Part shown: piece by piece, positions 1 through 9,769 of the stretch
Numbering within the stretch: the stretch's first letter is position 1
Layout: every line of letters begins with the position of its first letter
Origin: Paraglomus occultum
Lineage: Eukaryota; Glomeromycota; Glomeromycetes; Paraglomerales; Paraglomeraceae
Direction: 5' to 3'
DNA: 13,743 nt
NCBI GenBank assembly: GCA_910592205.1
Contig: CAJVPJ010000982.1
Span: 1 to 13,743, forward strand
Program-made: the position numbers and the translations under genes
The notes under the pieces: model-generated
The model's database searches: none
Seen by the model: only the letters and a program-made list of their open reading frames with translations
Told to the model about the DNA's origin: nothing

Positions 1-195
1 AATCAAAATTGTTTCTATTGAAAGATCTGTGATATATTTAACGTGACAACTTCACGATTAGTGATCAAATAGAGCGAATCGTCATCACGAGTAATGAAAA
101 ATGTAACGTATGTGGATCTGGGTGGGGGAACCGTCGATAATTTTAATTGGGTGGCACGAATCATGTGAACTTTTTTTTTTGTGTTGTGACTGTTT

Positions 196-575
196 ATGTT
201 CGCCGCCGATACCTGTTATTCTACCAAGGTGAGTGTCCACATTCTATTAGATCTGTGTTCGCGTTTCTTATCGTTTTATGATGAATGGCATTAGTTAGCT
301 TTGGGATCGGTGAGGACTCCTTTCACAAGGAGAGAACCCACCTCACTCCCCTCTGCGATGACATATAAAAATGCATGGCTTGCTGAAATAACTTGCGTCT
401 ATTACACGAGTCTTGGACTTTTATATTTTATACTAACAACGTTTTCTTGCGTTGACTTTTTACGAATACAGTTTCACCATCTGAATTGGTTATGAAATCC
501 CGAGGGTGCCCGGTTTCTCCGTTTACAAAATCCGCGAATGTGCAATTATATAGGATTGCTTTGTTTACAGCATGA
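196..575 (+). CDS. Candidate small gene, uncertain model
   Basis: Two competing spliced models fit here and neither is secure. Model A starts at ATG 196 (MFAADTCYSTK), splices at 229 (GTGAGT) to an acceptor after 294, and runs to a stop at 493-495. It encodes 77 aa with one hydrophobic stretch near the C-terminus. Its middle (RTPFTRREP, then YKNAWLA) weakly recalls small single-pass mitochondrial NDUFA4/B12D-type proteins, but this is from memory only. Model B starts at ATG 285, uses the donor GTGAGG at 310 and an acceptor after 471, and ends at 573-575. It encodes 42 aa, and its intron carries a textbook TACTAAC branch site at 431-437. Both exonic parts are less AT-rich than the surroundings, and an AATAAA lies downstream at 778. 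It could equally be non-coding or a decayed gene. Confidence 0.25.
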
Positions 576-679
576 CTACCAACTCCAAACCCTTACTACT
601 TATCTGAATATTGATCATAATGCCTTTTGCCCAATCCCAGCAGTCCTCCATACATCAGTAAACTATTTGCACGAACTTT

Positions 680-685
680 TTTATT
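680..685 (-). terminator. Possible poly(A) signal, minus strand
   Basis: TTTATT on the plus strand reads AATAAA on the minus strand, about 158 nt past the stop codon of the Lcb3-like gene. It is the first exact hexamer I see downstream of that gene. It lies inside the span of the plus-strand candidate, so the two transcripts would overlap tail to tail. Confidence 0.35.
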
Positions 686-751
686 ATTCACCAGCATCGG
701 CATATCTATTAAGATTTCATAGTTCTAAATTCAGATGATTAGTAATTGGGA

Positions 752-773
752 GTATCAAAAGATATTTTGATAC
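752..773. repeat. Perfect hairpin before poly(A) signal
   Basis: The 9-bp arms GTATCAAAA and TTTTGATAC are separated by GATA. The hairpin lies 5 nt before an AATAAA on the plus strand and 70 nt past the stop codon of the convergent minus-strand phosphatase gene. It could shape the shared 3' region of the two transcription units, but no function is shown. Confidence 0.6.
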
Positions 774-777
774 CGAG

Positions 778-783
778 AATAAA
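778..783 (+). terminator. Poly(A) signal AATAAA, plus strand
   Basis: This is a canonical AATAAA on the plus strand, about 200 nt beyond the candidate small gene and directly after a perfect hairpin. It is the main independent support for plus-strand transcription here. In an AT-rich genome the hexamer also occurs by chance. Confidence 0.35.
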
Positions 784-842
784 TTATTTTGTTCTAATGT
801 TTTAAAGCGAGTACATATAAATAAGTGTTGATAATACAACGA

Positions 843-3316
843 TTATAGTGCAGTCGCGATACCTACTCCTAGTCCTGTACTTTCAAACAAGACTGGAATT
901 GTATCGACAGCAAGGTATCCGATACCTACAAGTTGAATTTAGACATTTCGCCGTCAGTAATGTTGACTAGACGACTCGTCATCATGCCACACCAACTAGC
1001 ATTCCTCTTGCGCGCATGACTCTCTCCATCCAACGCAAAACTTACCCGAATAAACTATCAACTTGGTGACAACGTCAACGTCGTATCTCAATGTTGTTTG
1101 CTCAACGGTATTAAACAGACCGTTTTTTTCTGCAAAATATTTTACGTGGTTATTTCCGTCTATTGTACCGTTACTTTCATTTTTATTCTGCCTACGGTTC
1201 AGTCCCTGTTCCTTTTCCTTCTCGCCATCTAAATATTCGTATGGATCTTGTGTTGAATGCACATCAAACTCTTTGGTTGTGTGGGGGATATCAAATACAG
1301 ATGAGACCATGTGTATTTTGCATTTACTTTTTTTTTTTTTAAAAAAGATCGTCCGGCAGAGGAGAAAACGCAAATTAAAATAATGTTAGATTATCAAAAA
1401 CATATTCGTTGAACCAAAACCCAAACTGAAATCGGTGATTACCTTGCTGGAAGACTGTTCTTACAACATGGGAGATTTAGAGCGCGATATAAAGGTGGTA
1501 ATATAATATGACACAACTTCTTCATTACATATCTCCATAGAAATAATATCCCAATGCCTAAAAATAGCAACGAATGTTAATTCATAGGCAAGGACTGCTA
1601 TTTTTGCCATTAATTCTCCCTGCTTTCATCTCAGAATATAAACACGCACCAATTAAAACTCTGATAATCGTGACAACCGGTCCAACGATCTCATACTCAT
1701 ATGGAACATTTCCTCTACCATACCCGATATGGCTAAACTTCGATCTAGCAAATCGCCAGCTACCAGATGTCAAACCCATCATAACACCAGCAAAGGCAAA
1801 TCTGCATAAATACACAAGATTTATTAGGGAAGGAGGAACATTGGCAATATATAAATTACGAATAAATATAAAAAACGTACGCGTCGTCAAAGCACGGGCA
1901 GTTGTCGATTGGTTCAGGAAATATGTAAATTAGAAATAAAATAACTGAACTCGTAATCATTGGAGCTGAAGGAACGATATGTGTTAGCAAAAAAAAAAGT
2001 CTTTTAACGAAACAAAAGAAAAATGGAGACATATGAGGCTCACCCATCCAGCTACCATCCAAGACAAAGTCATCGAGATCTTGCTGCCAAACCCACTGGA
2101 TCCACGACAATGTCACTCCCATAGCAACACCACCGATGATATCTTCAAAGCAAACGATTATATGAGTGCCAAACTTGTTAAACCTGACCGCATGAGACAT
2201 CTTATATATCCATTTTCTCCTTTCAATATTGGTCTTGAGCAATCTCTACTACCAACCCCGCATATTACAGCCAGCGCTCTCTTTCCATTCCTCCGTCTTT
2301 CCCCATTTTCTTTTACCAATGAACCTACCAGTGAAACTATGCATCCCGCAATAGACCCTTCCGATAACCACGCTAAGGCAGTAAATCGACAATGCAGCAA
2401 CCCAGAGTATTTTTGTTTCGTATTCCATGTCAGCAAGGGGTAGTATAAAGGCAAGGAAATAAACAGTGACCGATACCGCATTTACAGAATGCGTGGACGG
2501 AAAGCCATATTCAAACTGATGTGAATTCGACATTGTCAATCGGCGAATTGGAGGAGACGGTGGGCGGGGGAGACAAAGAACGTCCTATAAATGATGAGTC
2601 ATACGTAAAAGTGCATGAAAAAGAAGAAGGAATATAAGTTGTCTACGAAGAAAAAAAACAACGTAATTTCACTTTTGAATGCCCTCCGATTTTTAGCTTA
2701 CCTTTACGAATCCCGAAAAGAAAACTCCAGCTGCCAACATCGTGGTAAGGCTAACAAGAGTAGAAGTAATGGTCATTAATTTTTCATGTCTCTGTTCCCA
2801 ATTCGAATGTATGTATGTATATATGTTTGTTTGTTTTCGCTTTACGTGTATTCATTTGTTGTAAAATTTCTTTTCGCACATTTCTCCCCCCACTCACCCT
2901 CGACCCAATTGCGCATAACCAAACCAAAACAGAAGCGGCAGACACACCAGAAAGAAAGTGTGTGCTCCTAGATTTGAGGAGTAGACAAAGTACAAATCTA
3001 GCCAAGGATGGCGTTTAGACTAGAGTATGGACGATTGTAAAAGAGGAAACGAAATCATTTAGTCACTTAAGCATATTTCTCTCCAGTTGAATACGTCCCA
3101 AGACCTGCTTTCTCATCAACAAACCTGAATCCACATTAATAGGTCCTTTTCTTTTGTGACAGCTGTTAACAACACGCGGCGCATTCTTGCCCCTATAGGT
3201 GACATTCTCTTCTCGTAATAGAGCTCTTGTCGTAATCCTGACGCAACAGGAGGGTTTGGGGTAAAATCTTTTTCATGATCGTACTTCATGTTTATTTTAT
3301 GCTCTAGAGAAGCCAT
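843..3316 (-). CDS. LCB3: Long-chain-base-1-phosphate phosphatase (PAP2, Lcb3-like)
   Basis: Members of this family dephosphorylate sphingoid-base 1-phosphates in the ER membrane. The ten exons (transcription order) are 3316-3125, 3019-2898, 2789-2702, 2584-2329, 2142-2044, 1965-1881, 1801-1650, 1557-1443, 1326-1046 and 925-843. All introns are GT-AG, every junction is in phase, and the product is 490 aa. The PAP2 signature is complete: KDVLCLPRP (K134...R141-P142), PSTH (163-166, in YGFPSTHSVNA) and GRVYCGMHSFTD (R210, catalytic-type H216, D220). D220 is encoded across intron 4. Other family marks are LGAHTFFLVCLPLLFWFGY (82-100), CPCFDD near 275-280 and a YDVDVVTKLIVYSG segment before the C-terminus. 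Several hydrophobic segments fit a multi-pass membrane protein. ATG 3316 was chosen because it is the first in-frame ATG; ATG 3289 is an alternative. Yeast Lcb3 is 409 aa; the extra length here is largely the hydrophilic, Lys/Asn-rich loop at about 375-445. Function comes from the family; splicing is inferred. Confidence 0.93.
1327..1442 (-). other. Intron 8 with A13-G 3' splice site
   Basis: This intron of the Lcb3-like gene starts with GTAATC and must end at the AG formed by the last base of a run of 13 adenines plus G (minus strand, 1340-1327). That acceptor alone keeps phase and yields the family-like junction LPAS-KCKIH. It is the first AG after a CTAAC branch-like site around 1386-1390, and the pyrimidine tract sits 20-40 nt upstream instead of against the AG. 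Confidence 0.75.
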
Positions 3317-5886
3317 TGGGGAAAGAAGAGCCGAGCTGCCTATATACAAAAGTTGAATTCGTCGCACACGTTGGTAACCGGCGAGGCTTGATAATCTAAT
3401 ATGAATACTGTCCTAACACGAATTTCGTCTCCTTCCTAACTCGGGATGCCGACGTGAACAAATAAGTTACATAAGATCTTTCTAGTGCATTGTTAACAAA
3501 AGAATGTCCCAATTTTATATTTTTTTTGACAAGATGGAAAGTAAATGGATTGTTCATTGAAGCATATGAAAATATAGAGCTTATTGTTTGACTGCGGTCA
3601 AATATAATATTAACGGTTAATCATTTAGCAGAACGTCCTATTACTATTCTTAAAACGGCTCGCGACGTAAATTTTAATACTAACTAGTATCGTAATTACA
3701 AATAATCGACTGTTTCTCGTTATAATTGACCGGCACGTGTTGATCGGCCAAAATTTTATACTTGATGATGAGCATAGGTATTGACTAACGTCGAGAGAGA
3801 TCGTTTGGAAAGAGATTTTGTGGGTCCTGATAACTCGTATAGTAATAGTGATAGTTACCGTTCAGTTTAGTGGTTACAAAACAATTCGTTAGTTTCTGAC
3901 ATCGTACGTGCGAAGATTTACAACTCATGCACAAAACAAGCAAAAATAGGTGAATTTGTTTATCCGAAATAGCCTCGGAATGCAATCTGAATTTAGTAGT
4001 GCTCTCGACAGCTTATTTGCAAACTCGTACTGTATATCAAGTCGAGCTTAATGAAATTTATCTTTGGATAATAGAAATCGGTCATTCGCAGTGAGCATTC
4101 TTTGTTAGTCGGGAGTTTGGCTCTGAATTACTGAAATGTATCAGTTCCGGGTAAATATCACATTTTTCGCTTTTCAGGAATCTTATCTTAATAAATAAAT
4201 CTCATAGTTTAGAATTAAAATTAGAATTGCTCGTGTAATTTAAACGCATACGAGCTGAAGACTCGAAAGTCAGCGTATAAAGAACATTTTCATAGGAAGT
4301 ATGCCAACTTTTAGTGGAAATGCACTCTTAACTTACATAAGCCTTATATACTGTTTGATATCCGCCCTGTCTTGATGCATTAACATGCAAACTTTATTAA
4401 TATGCGTACTTATTATTGTTACTTATGGTTAGTTACCGACTTTTGTTCTAAAAGTCAAGTTTCGTTGATTTCAATTGATTGTTAGAATGATGACTTAACA
4501 GCAGAATTAAACGTCTTCTTTGTGTCTTACCAAACCCAATCTAGATTTCAGGCGAACGAGCATTATTAAAATATTGCGGAATATACTGTTCGCAAATGCT
4601 AATAATATTGCTACGTATCGATACCCTCGTAACGTTGAATAGTAATCTTAGAACAAGACACAATCAAGCGATGTTTATCACGATGTCCTATAGTAATACA
4701 TCTCGGTATAGTTGGCAGAATGATTTCCATGGGTAATTACTGATGTTGCTTTCGAACAGTATATGAATTTAATCGACGTTGAATGACCACATCAAGTGTT
4801 TTTTCGTGTCAACAAAAGATCCATCTCAGTCGGTCACATACGGCCCGTGTTTGATCTATTTGATCTATTACATTAAACCACAAGATTCTATTCGCCCCAA
4901 ATCAAAGTTTTTGAGAGTTGATTAAGTAAATCTTGTGACGATTTGTACTTTTCTTGGCAACACGTGATAATGTTTATGAATAAGAATTTTTTCTTCGGGT
5001 TATTTTCGATAAAAAAATAAATAATGGCTATGATAATAATGATAACATGTCAATGCGATTTAACAAGCTGTAGTATCGTGCGACGCGCTCTATGGCATAT
5101 ACATTTATCTATTCTTGTTGCGTAGAGAGAAAAAGACATACACAACGATGAAACGACGTATACCCCTGGCTTTAAATTGACATGCTTATTGTACGTTAGA
5201 ATATCACACAACATGTACTCAATTGCATGTTGATTAAGGGTCAGATGCCCTTTTTATTTTTGTAACGTGAGAATTAGATGTCGGACAATGTCATTGTCTG
5301 GATAATCATCTGATTAGAGAAGTTGTACAAAAACTATTGACATTTTAAAGTTATTAATTAATACTTGTTCATTTAATCATTAATTAATGTATATGCATTT
5401 ACCTTCCTGGCCTGTCACGATTACCTGAATCATACTACTATTGCAATACGATTACTAAGTTTTATTCAACGTCTGGCATCAGATGACCGACTTTGTGTCA
5501 TCCATACTAAACTTCACGTTATAATCAATCGAGAGCCCTGTCTCTTGAACCGAAAGTCTCTCTTTTATCATTTAGTAATGAGATTTTGAATTACTCAAAA
5601 TGTATGTTATTGTCCTTGCTTGAAGCGGTAGAAGATGAGATGAATGAATTTCATGTTGCTTCTACTGAGTAGTGGACAAATGAAAAAGTTACTTTTCTAA
5701 TTTCCCGCTTGAGCGACCAAATTATTCATCATTTGTTTGCATTTTTATTGTTTGAACAAGCGCATTAGTTCTATTCTCAATAAACATTGACAAATTATAT
5801 TGCATTTTTCTCTCTCGTGTAAGCTGATTTATAAAACGACTGCTATAAATACTTTCAACAAGCAAGACATCGAATATAGACTCGGG
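3317..5886. other. Gene-free AT-rich spacer
   Basis: I see no exon chain, family motif or RNA gene in these 2.6 kb. The first part is presumably the promoter of the Lcb3-like gene. A TATATA at 3341-3346 is only 25 bp above its ATG, so its role is doubtful. Small palindromes occur, for example GACAATG-T-CATTGTC at 5284-5298, and ATTAATTAAT repeats near 5354-5388. No open frame is long enough to argue for coding. Confidence 0.6.
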
Positions 5887-6023
5887 TTACTCTGGCGGAA
5901 CTCCGTGGACAGCTTCAAAGATATTCACATTTTTGTTCCGAAAACAGACGCCACCAAGTATTGCGCAACTTAATTTGAGTTTCTTGTGCCCAAAATGGGC
6001 GAAGCCAAGAATATCTCCTCGAA
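5887..6023 (-). pseudogene. Relic resembling NAD-isocitrate dehydrogenase
   Basis: One minus-strand frame (5997 down to a stop at 5889-5887) reads CAILGGVCFRNKNVNIFEAVHG followed by VPPE and a stop. IFEAVHG with an Asn-containing lead-in, about 15 residues after a Gly-Gly, is the signature of the C-terminal half of isocitrate/isopropylmalate-type dehydrogenases (family form: GGLG..., N-I-G, IFEAVHG-x-A-P-D-I-A-G). A second frame just upstream (6023-5988) reads FEEIFLASPILG, comparable with the family's F-D-V-I-V-A-S-N-L-F-G-D, which suggests a frameshift. The DIAGK motif that should follow is missing and a stop takes its place. No other exon of such a gene is visible nearby. The match is short, so chance is not excluded. 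Confidence 0.4.
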
Positions 6024-6252
6024 GTTGTTAGCTTAAAATGTAAAATGCTAATTTTTGTTACCCGGATTTGATGTAAATTAGTTTCATATGTTAATACGTA
6101 GACATAATCGTATATCAGATATTAATGTGTTATAATAATAACTTCGATATACATACACTTTGTAGTGAAAATGGCGGTTGCTAAAGTAATATGATTTCAA
6201 AATAAATGACGGCCCTTTTCTTCTTTATTAAATAAGAAATGGTTTATTTATG

Positions 6253-6345
6253 TTATTACAGCAGGATAATGACCCAAAGCACATATTTTAAGTAGCAAAA
6301 GAATTTATTGCTCAAATAGGATCAAGGCCAAATAGGATCAAGGCC
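6253..6345 (+). pseudogene. Tc1-like transposase scrap
   Basis: The reading LLQQDNDPKHI (6253-6285) is the highly conserved block around the second catalytic Asp of Tc1 transposases. After an in-frame stop the same frame continues VAKEFIAQIGSRP, where the family has similar residues. A 16-bp unit (AAATAGGATCAAGGCC) is then duplicated in tandem at 6314-6329 and 6330-6345. No terminal inverted repeats or other transposase blocks are evident around it, so only this core fragment survives. It differs from the fuller element at 11327-12515, which reads KDDDLKH at the same place, so it is another copy or family. Confidence 0.75.
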
Positions 6346-6374
6346 AGCAAATAGCTCCAATCTTAATTCTATAA

Positions 6375-6550
6375 CAAAAGTTGTGGCAGATAAAGTTGAA
6401 AGACATATGTATTGCGGAATTACAGCATTTTTAATTGATCAATTCCTATTAAAACGGAATTAATTTTTGGGTCTATAAAAAATTGATTACTAATAATGGT
6501 GTAGAATTTTGTACCGAAAATTTTACAGCCAATGAAGTACCTTGAGGCTC
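6375..6550 (+). pseudogene. Possible retroelement integrase scrap
   Basis: A frame reading LITNNGVEFCTENFTA (6483-6530) resembles the second-Asp block of retroviral-type integrases of LTR retrotransposons (S/T-D-N-G-x-E-F), with the Asp replaced by Asn. Just upstream a different frame reads KVVADKVERHMYCGI (about 6378-6423), as might precede it in an integrase core. Stops separate the pieces. The resemblance is short and I have low confidence in it. Confidence 0.3.
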
Positions 6551-6559
6551 AATTGCTGT

Positions 6560-7130
6560 GCCTGCTCTGTAAAGATTCGTTTCGCCGTCGTTTTTTGCGT
6601 TACACAGTGTACATATAAATAAATAATTCATGAAGCTGTGCTACTAAAGCAAAGCGTCATTTGCGGTTAGCCATAACCAACCGTTTTGAACGTTCACTTT
6701 GTTGCGCAGACTATATCATTAGCGATATCTTCCACGAAGAAACGTCTGTTAATGAAGCCCATTACTAGTTTGGTGAAAGAAAGGGTAATATCTTACACGA
6801 CAGGAGACAGAAACCAGAGCATTTTATAGAATGTTCTTTACATATTAATATCGAAATCTATGCTGTTAATGTTTATATCATAACGTTGATATCAAGAACG
6901 TACATTGGTCGTATACAAGGCGTAAAGCTTTCTCTTAATATTAATCCGATTTAACTCTAAACAAAAGTATATGACTGAGGTTGCGGAAACAGTTTTTGTT
7001 GTTTAGTATTATTGATTCTGTTTGTTTGTTTAAGCACAAACCTCTAGAACCTATTATCCCCACATGTGACAATATGTCACGACATTCATTTCCAGGGACC
7101 TTATTACACAAGAACCGGCGTTGGCGCCAG
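6560..7130. other. Spacer without recognised genes
   Basis: No coding signal was recognised. The only structure noted is a short perfect palindrome, GTGACA-ATA-TGTCAC at 7066-7080. Confidence 0.55.
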
Positions 7131-7132
7131 TG

Positions 7133-7167
7133 ATCGGGTGATACGGGTGATACGGGTGATACGGGTG
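7133..7167. repeat. 9-bp minisatellite, about 4 units
   Basis: Three exact copies of ATACGGGTG (7141-7149, 7150-7158, 7159-7167) follow an eight-base variant, ATCGGGTG (7133-7140). Read on the minus strand the repeat encodes Ser-Pro-Val triplets, but the frame around it has no sign of being a gene. It is likely a replication-slippage tract that varies between strains. Confidence 0.9.
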
Positions 7168-7169
7168 AC

Positions 7170-7930
7170 ACATAAGGTCAAAAAGGGCAGACAAACGCGA
7201 TCATGACCATACTCTGTGCCGATAATGTTAGTGACAATAGAACAAATTCGCTTTTTCAACAAATGATCTATTATTAAATGACAAGATTTACAGGTTGATT
7301 TACTATTACCTTTTCATTTGCTTTTCTTCGTCCATGCTCGGTATAAACACTATGAAGCGTCATTCATCTCATCCTTTTCTACCGTCCCAAAGCAATTACT
7401 CGAATTTATTTCTTAGATAAGACGCAAATCTCAATTTACCATGAGAAGACAAAAGTCAAGGCACTTTATTTGATGGTGCAATTATGATCTGAGATGCGAT
7501 TGATCGTAACGTAAAGTTCAATATGATATGATATGATAAAGTCAGTCGGCTGATGACATCATGCGTGGTATTTGACCCTATGACATTAAGACTTCGTAAT
7601 TGTATTGCAACCCCGTCAGTATGGTACAGATAAACTGGTAAGGCAGGTAATATAACAGCATAAATTTCGGTATTTAATGTGTAAAAATAAAACAATAGAA
7701 GTACATTCTATAGAACCTTTTTTGGTGGACGGGTGAAAATGCTTTGGCTCTTTTGTTCTTCCGCCGTGCGTGTGATACAGTCTTTCTTTCGACAAATCCG
7801 TGGTAGAGCTCCGTAACAGACATTTCTTTGTGGAAAATATGTGTAAAAAATGATCCACGTACAATTACCAATTTGGGATTAATAAATTGGTCGGGGTTAC
7901 AAATTAGATTTGCATACATTAACATAAAAA
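7170..7930. other. Spacer upstream of stomatin-like gene
   Basis: No gene was recognised. Minus-strand open stretches at 7456-7925 show no family motif and overlap one another in two frames, so I treat them as chance. A CCAAT motif at 7868-7872, about 150 bp above the stomatin-like start codon, may belong to that promoter. A small ATATG slippage tract lies near 7520-7536. Confidence 0.5.
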
Positions 7931-7936
7931 AATATG

Positions 7937-7946
7937 TATATAAATA
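7937..7946 (+). promoter_or_regulatory. Putative TATA box of stomatin-like gene
   Basis: TATATAAATA lies 75 bp upstream of the ATG at 8021, on the coding strand of the stomatin-like gene, a spacing compatible with a short 5' leader. The sequence is AT-rich in general, so this is only a plausible assignment. Confidence 0.4.
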
Positions 7947-8020
7947 TGTGGGATGACTCCACGCTCTGACAACATTCTTCTTCAGTTCTCACGGCAGATT
8001 GAATATATAATTTAATAATC

Positions 8021-9769
8021 ATGGATAGTCTTGACGCACAACCAGAGATGTCTAGCGGCTCGCTTGACAAAAAAAATAAAGGCGTCCCGCCAACTATGGG
8101 AATCATATCAATGGAGGTGGGTTCAACAATGCGGAAAATACGTAAATTGAGAAGTCGTATAGGACATATTAGTCGTTACCGAGCGCTTATCGCACATCGA
8201 GTTTTGGCTAACTTTTATCCAATGTTCTTAATTAGCCTCTTAATAAACAAGTCATGCAACAATCGTATGCCAACGAACTTCCACTTGAAGATAGTGCGCA
8301 CGGTTTTTACGGAACCATGATGAATGTGCGTAACCATTCAAATTGTCGCAATTATTCGCTCTACTGACAAATTGCTATCAATAGGTTCTGGGAAATGTAT
8401 GTGGATTCTTTGGAGCGGTAAGTATGACGCTAATGCTTGAATTAGGATATTGTGTTGTGATTATCATGAAATTCATTCCCTTCCTTCACATCTACATACA
8501 GACACCATTTTGTTGCTGCTGCCCTAATCCATATAAACGAGTCGATCAGGGTTTCGTGGGTCTTGTCTCTAGATTCGGCAAATTTTACAAGTCCGTTGAT
8601 CCTGGTTTGGTTAAAGTCAATCCATTATCAGAGAGTCTTAGGAGAGTCGATGTCAAGGTAAATTATTATGTATAGGGAATTGTAAATGTTTAGGGTCACA
8701 TCTGTTTCTTGTGCCGTATTAATGATTTTACTTTTACTGTAGATACAAATTACCGAAATCCCGAAACAAGCAATAATGACCAAGGATAATGTATACGTTC
8801 ACATCGATTCCGTAATATATTGGCATATCGTTAATCCGTATCAAGCCACATTTGGTATTACTGACGTCCGTAAAGCTCTCATTGAACGGTGCGTACAAGA
8901 GAGATGAACTGTGAGATATATGATCTAACGATAACCGTGCAAGTTTGTATTAGAAGAATGCGTAAAGTTAATGTCGACATTATTATTCGTTTACAGGACC
9001 CAAACAACTTTGAGACACACACTTGGTTCAAGAGTTTTACAAGATTGTATTGAAAATCGCGAAGCCATTGCATCTGAAGTGTTGGAAATTATCGAGGAAC
9101 CTGCGAGTCTCTGGGGAGTGAAGGTAATGAGGGCTCCTGCATATCAATCGATTATATTAGCCAATGACAAGACATGTCTTTGAATTAACTGACATGTCCA
9201 TGCAACCTACATAATTTTTGCAAGATCGAAAGCATCTTGATCAAAGACATACAGTTCTCAAATTCACTCCAAGAATCACTTTCCTCCGCTGCACAAGCAC
9301 AGCGTATTGGACGATCTAAAGTCATCGCTGCTCAGGCTGAAGGTGAGATATGAGACTATACTGTTAGTTATTGTTCATGGCCTCTATCAACATTCCCAAT
9401 AACCGTTTACTTTCATACAGTTGACGCAGCAAAGTTAATGAGACAAGCAGCGGAATTACTCAACATTCCTGCCGCTATGGTATGCATAATTTTTACTAGC
9501 CTTATACGTACAGAGTTTGTTTCTATTAGTTGTCATACTCAATTTTATACTTTCTTTTTTCACAGCAAATTCGTTACTTGGAAACTATGTCGGCAATGGC
9601 CAAAGGACCGGGAACAAAGACGATCTTCATGCCATATTCGCCAGATGGCGTGCATTCGCGTTCAGGTATTGGTGCACCTACTTTTTCCAACGAGATCATC
9701 AATTCCGAAGAACCAAGCATGTCTAAAGAAACTTTCCAAGCCTACACGGTTGATTCCGCATCTGGTTAA
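8021..9769 (+). CDS. Stomatin-like SPFH-domain membrane protein
   Basis: SPFH/stomatin proteins insert a hydrophobic hairpin into one membrane leaflet and oligomerise into scaffolds that organise lipids and channels. The nine exons are 8021-8116, 8236-8325, 8385-8417, 8502-8657, 8743-8888, 8997-9123, 9225-9342, 9421-9479 and 9566-9769. All introns are GT-AG (59-119 nt), all phases close, and the product is 342 aa. A hydrophilic N-terminus leads to HGFYGTMMNVLGNVCGFFGA (54-73) and a Cys-rich TPFCCCCPNPYKRV (74-87), a likely membrane-proximal, acylated stretch. The SPFH core follows: QGFVGLVSRFGKFYKSVDPG, TEIPKQAIMTKDNVYVHID, VIYWHIVNPYQATFGI, RTQTTLRHTLGSRVL, WGVKIESILIKDIQ, then the coiled-coil-like SKVIAAQAEVDAAKLMRQAAE (246-266). 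The tail ends QIRYLETMSAMA plus about 50 residues of variable sequence. The first ATG gives a complete protein. Whether it acts at the plasma membrane or in mitochondria cannot be told from the sequence. Confidence 0.95.

Noticed and set aside
490-705. Minus-strand readings such as a 35-codon frame starting MPMLVNNKK and a frame with CTFADFVNGETGHPRDF
   Set aside because: They look somewhat protein-like, but I could find no start, splice partner or family match, and the plus-strand signals in the same interval are better.
914-925. Near-palindrome GGTATC-C-GATACC
   Set aside because: It falls at the start of the last coding exon of the phosphatase gene and is explained by the codons there.
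1574-2443. Plus-strand open frames of 119 and 136 codons
   Set aside because: They lie antisense to well-supported exons of the Lcb3-like gene and have no family motifs of their own.
2784-3018. Small plus-strand frames of 61-67 codons
   Set aside because: They are shadows opposite exon 2 and intron 2 of the Lcb3-like gene.
3755-3842. C/D-box snoRNA-like pattern: ATGATGA at 3765-3771 and CTGA at 3827-3830 with TATAC/GTATA flanks
   Set aside because: The terminal stem is not adjacent to the boxes, no convincing C'/D' pair is present, and I could not match the guide region to an rRNA target; both motifs are common by chance.
7456-7925. Overlapping minus-strand open frames of about 80 codons each
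   Set aside because: They overlap in two frames, show no motif, and have no clear splice partners; ordinary chance frames in AT-rich spacer.
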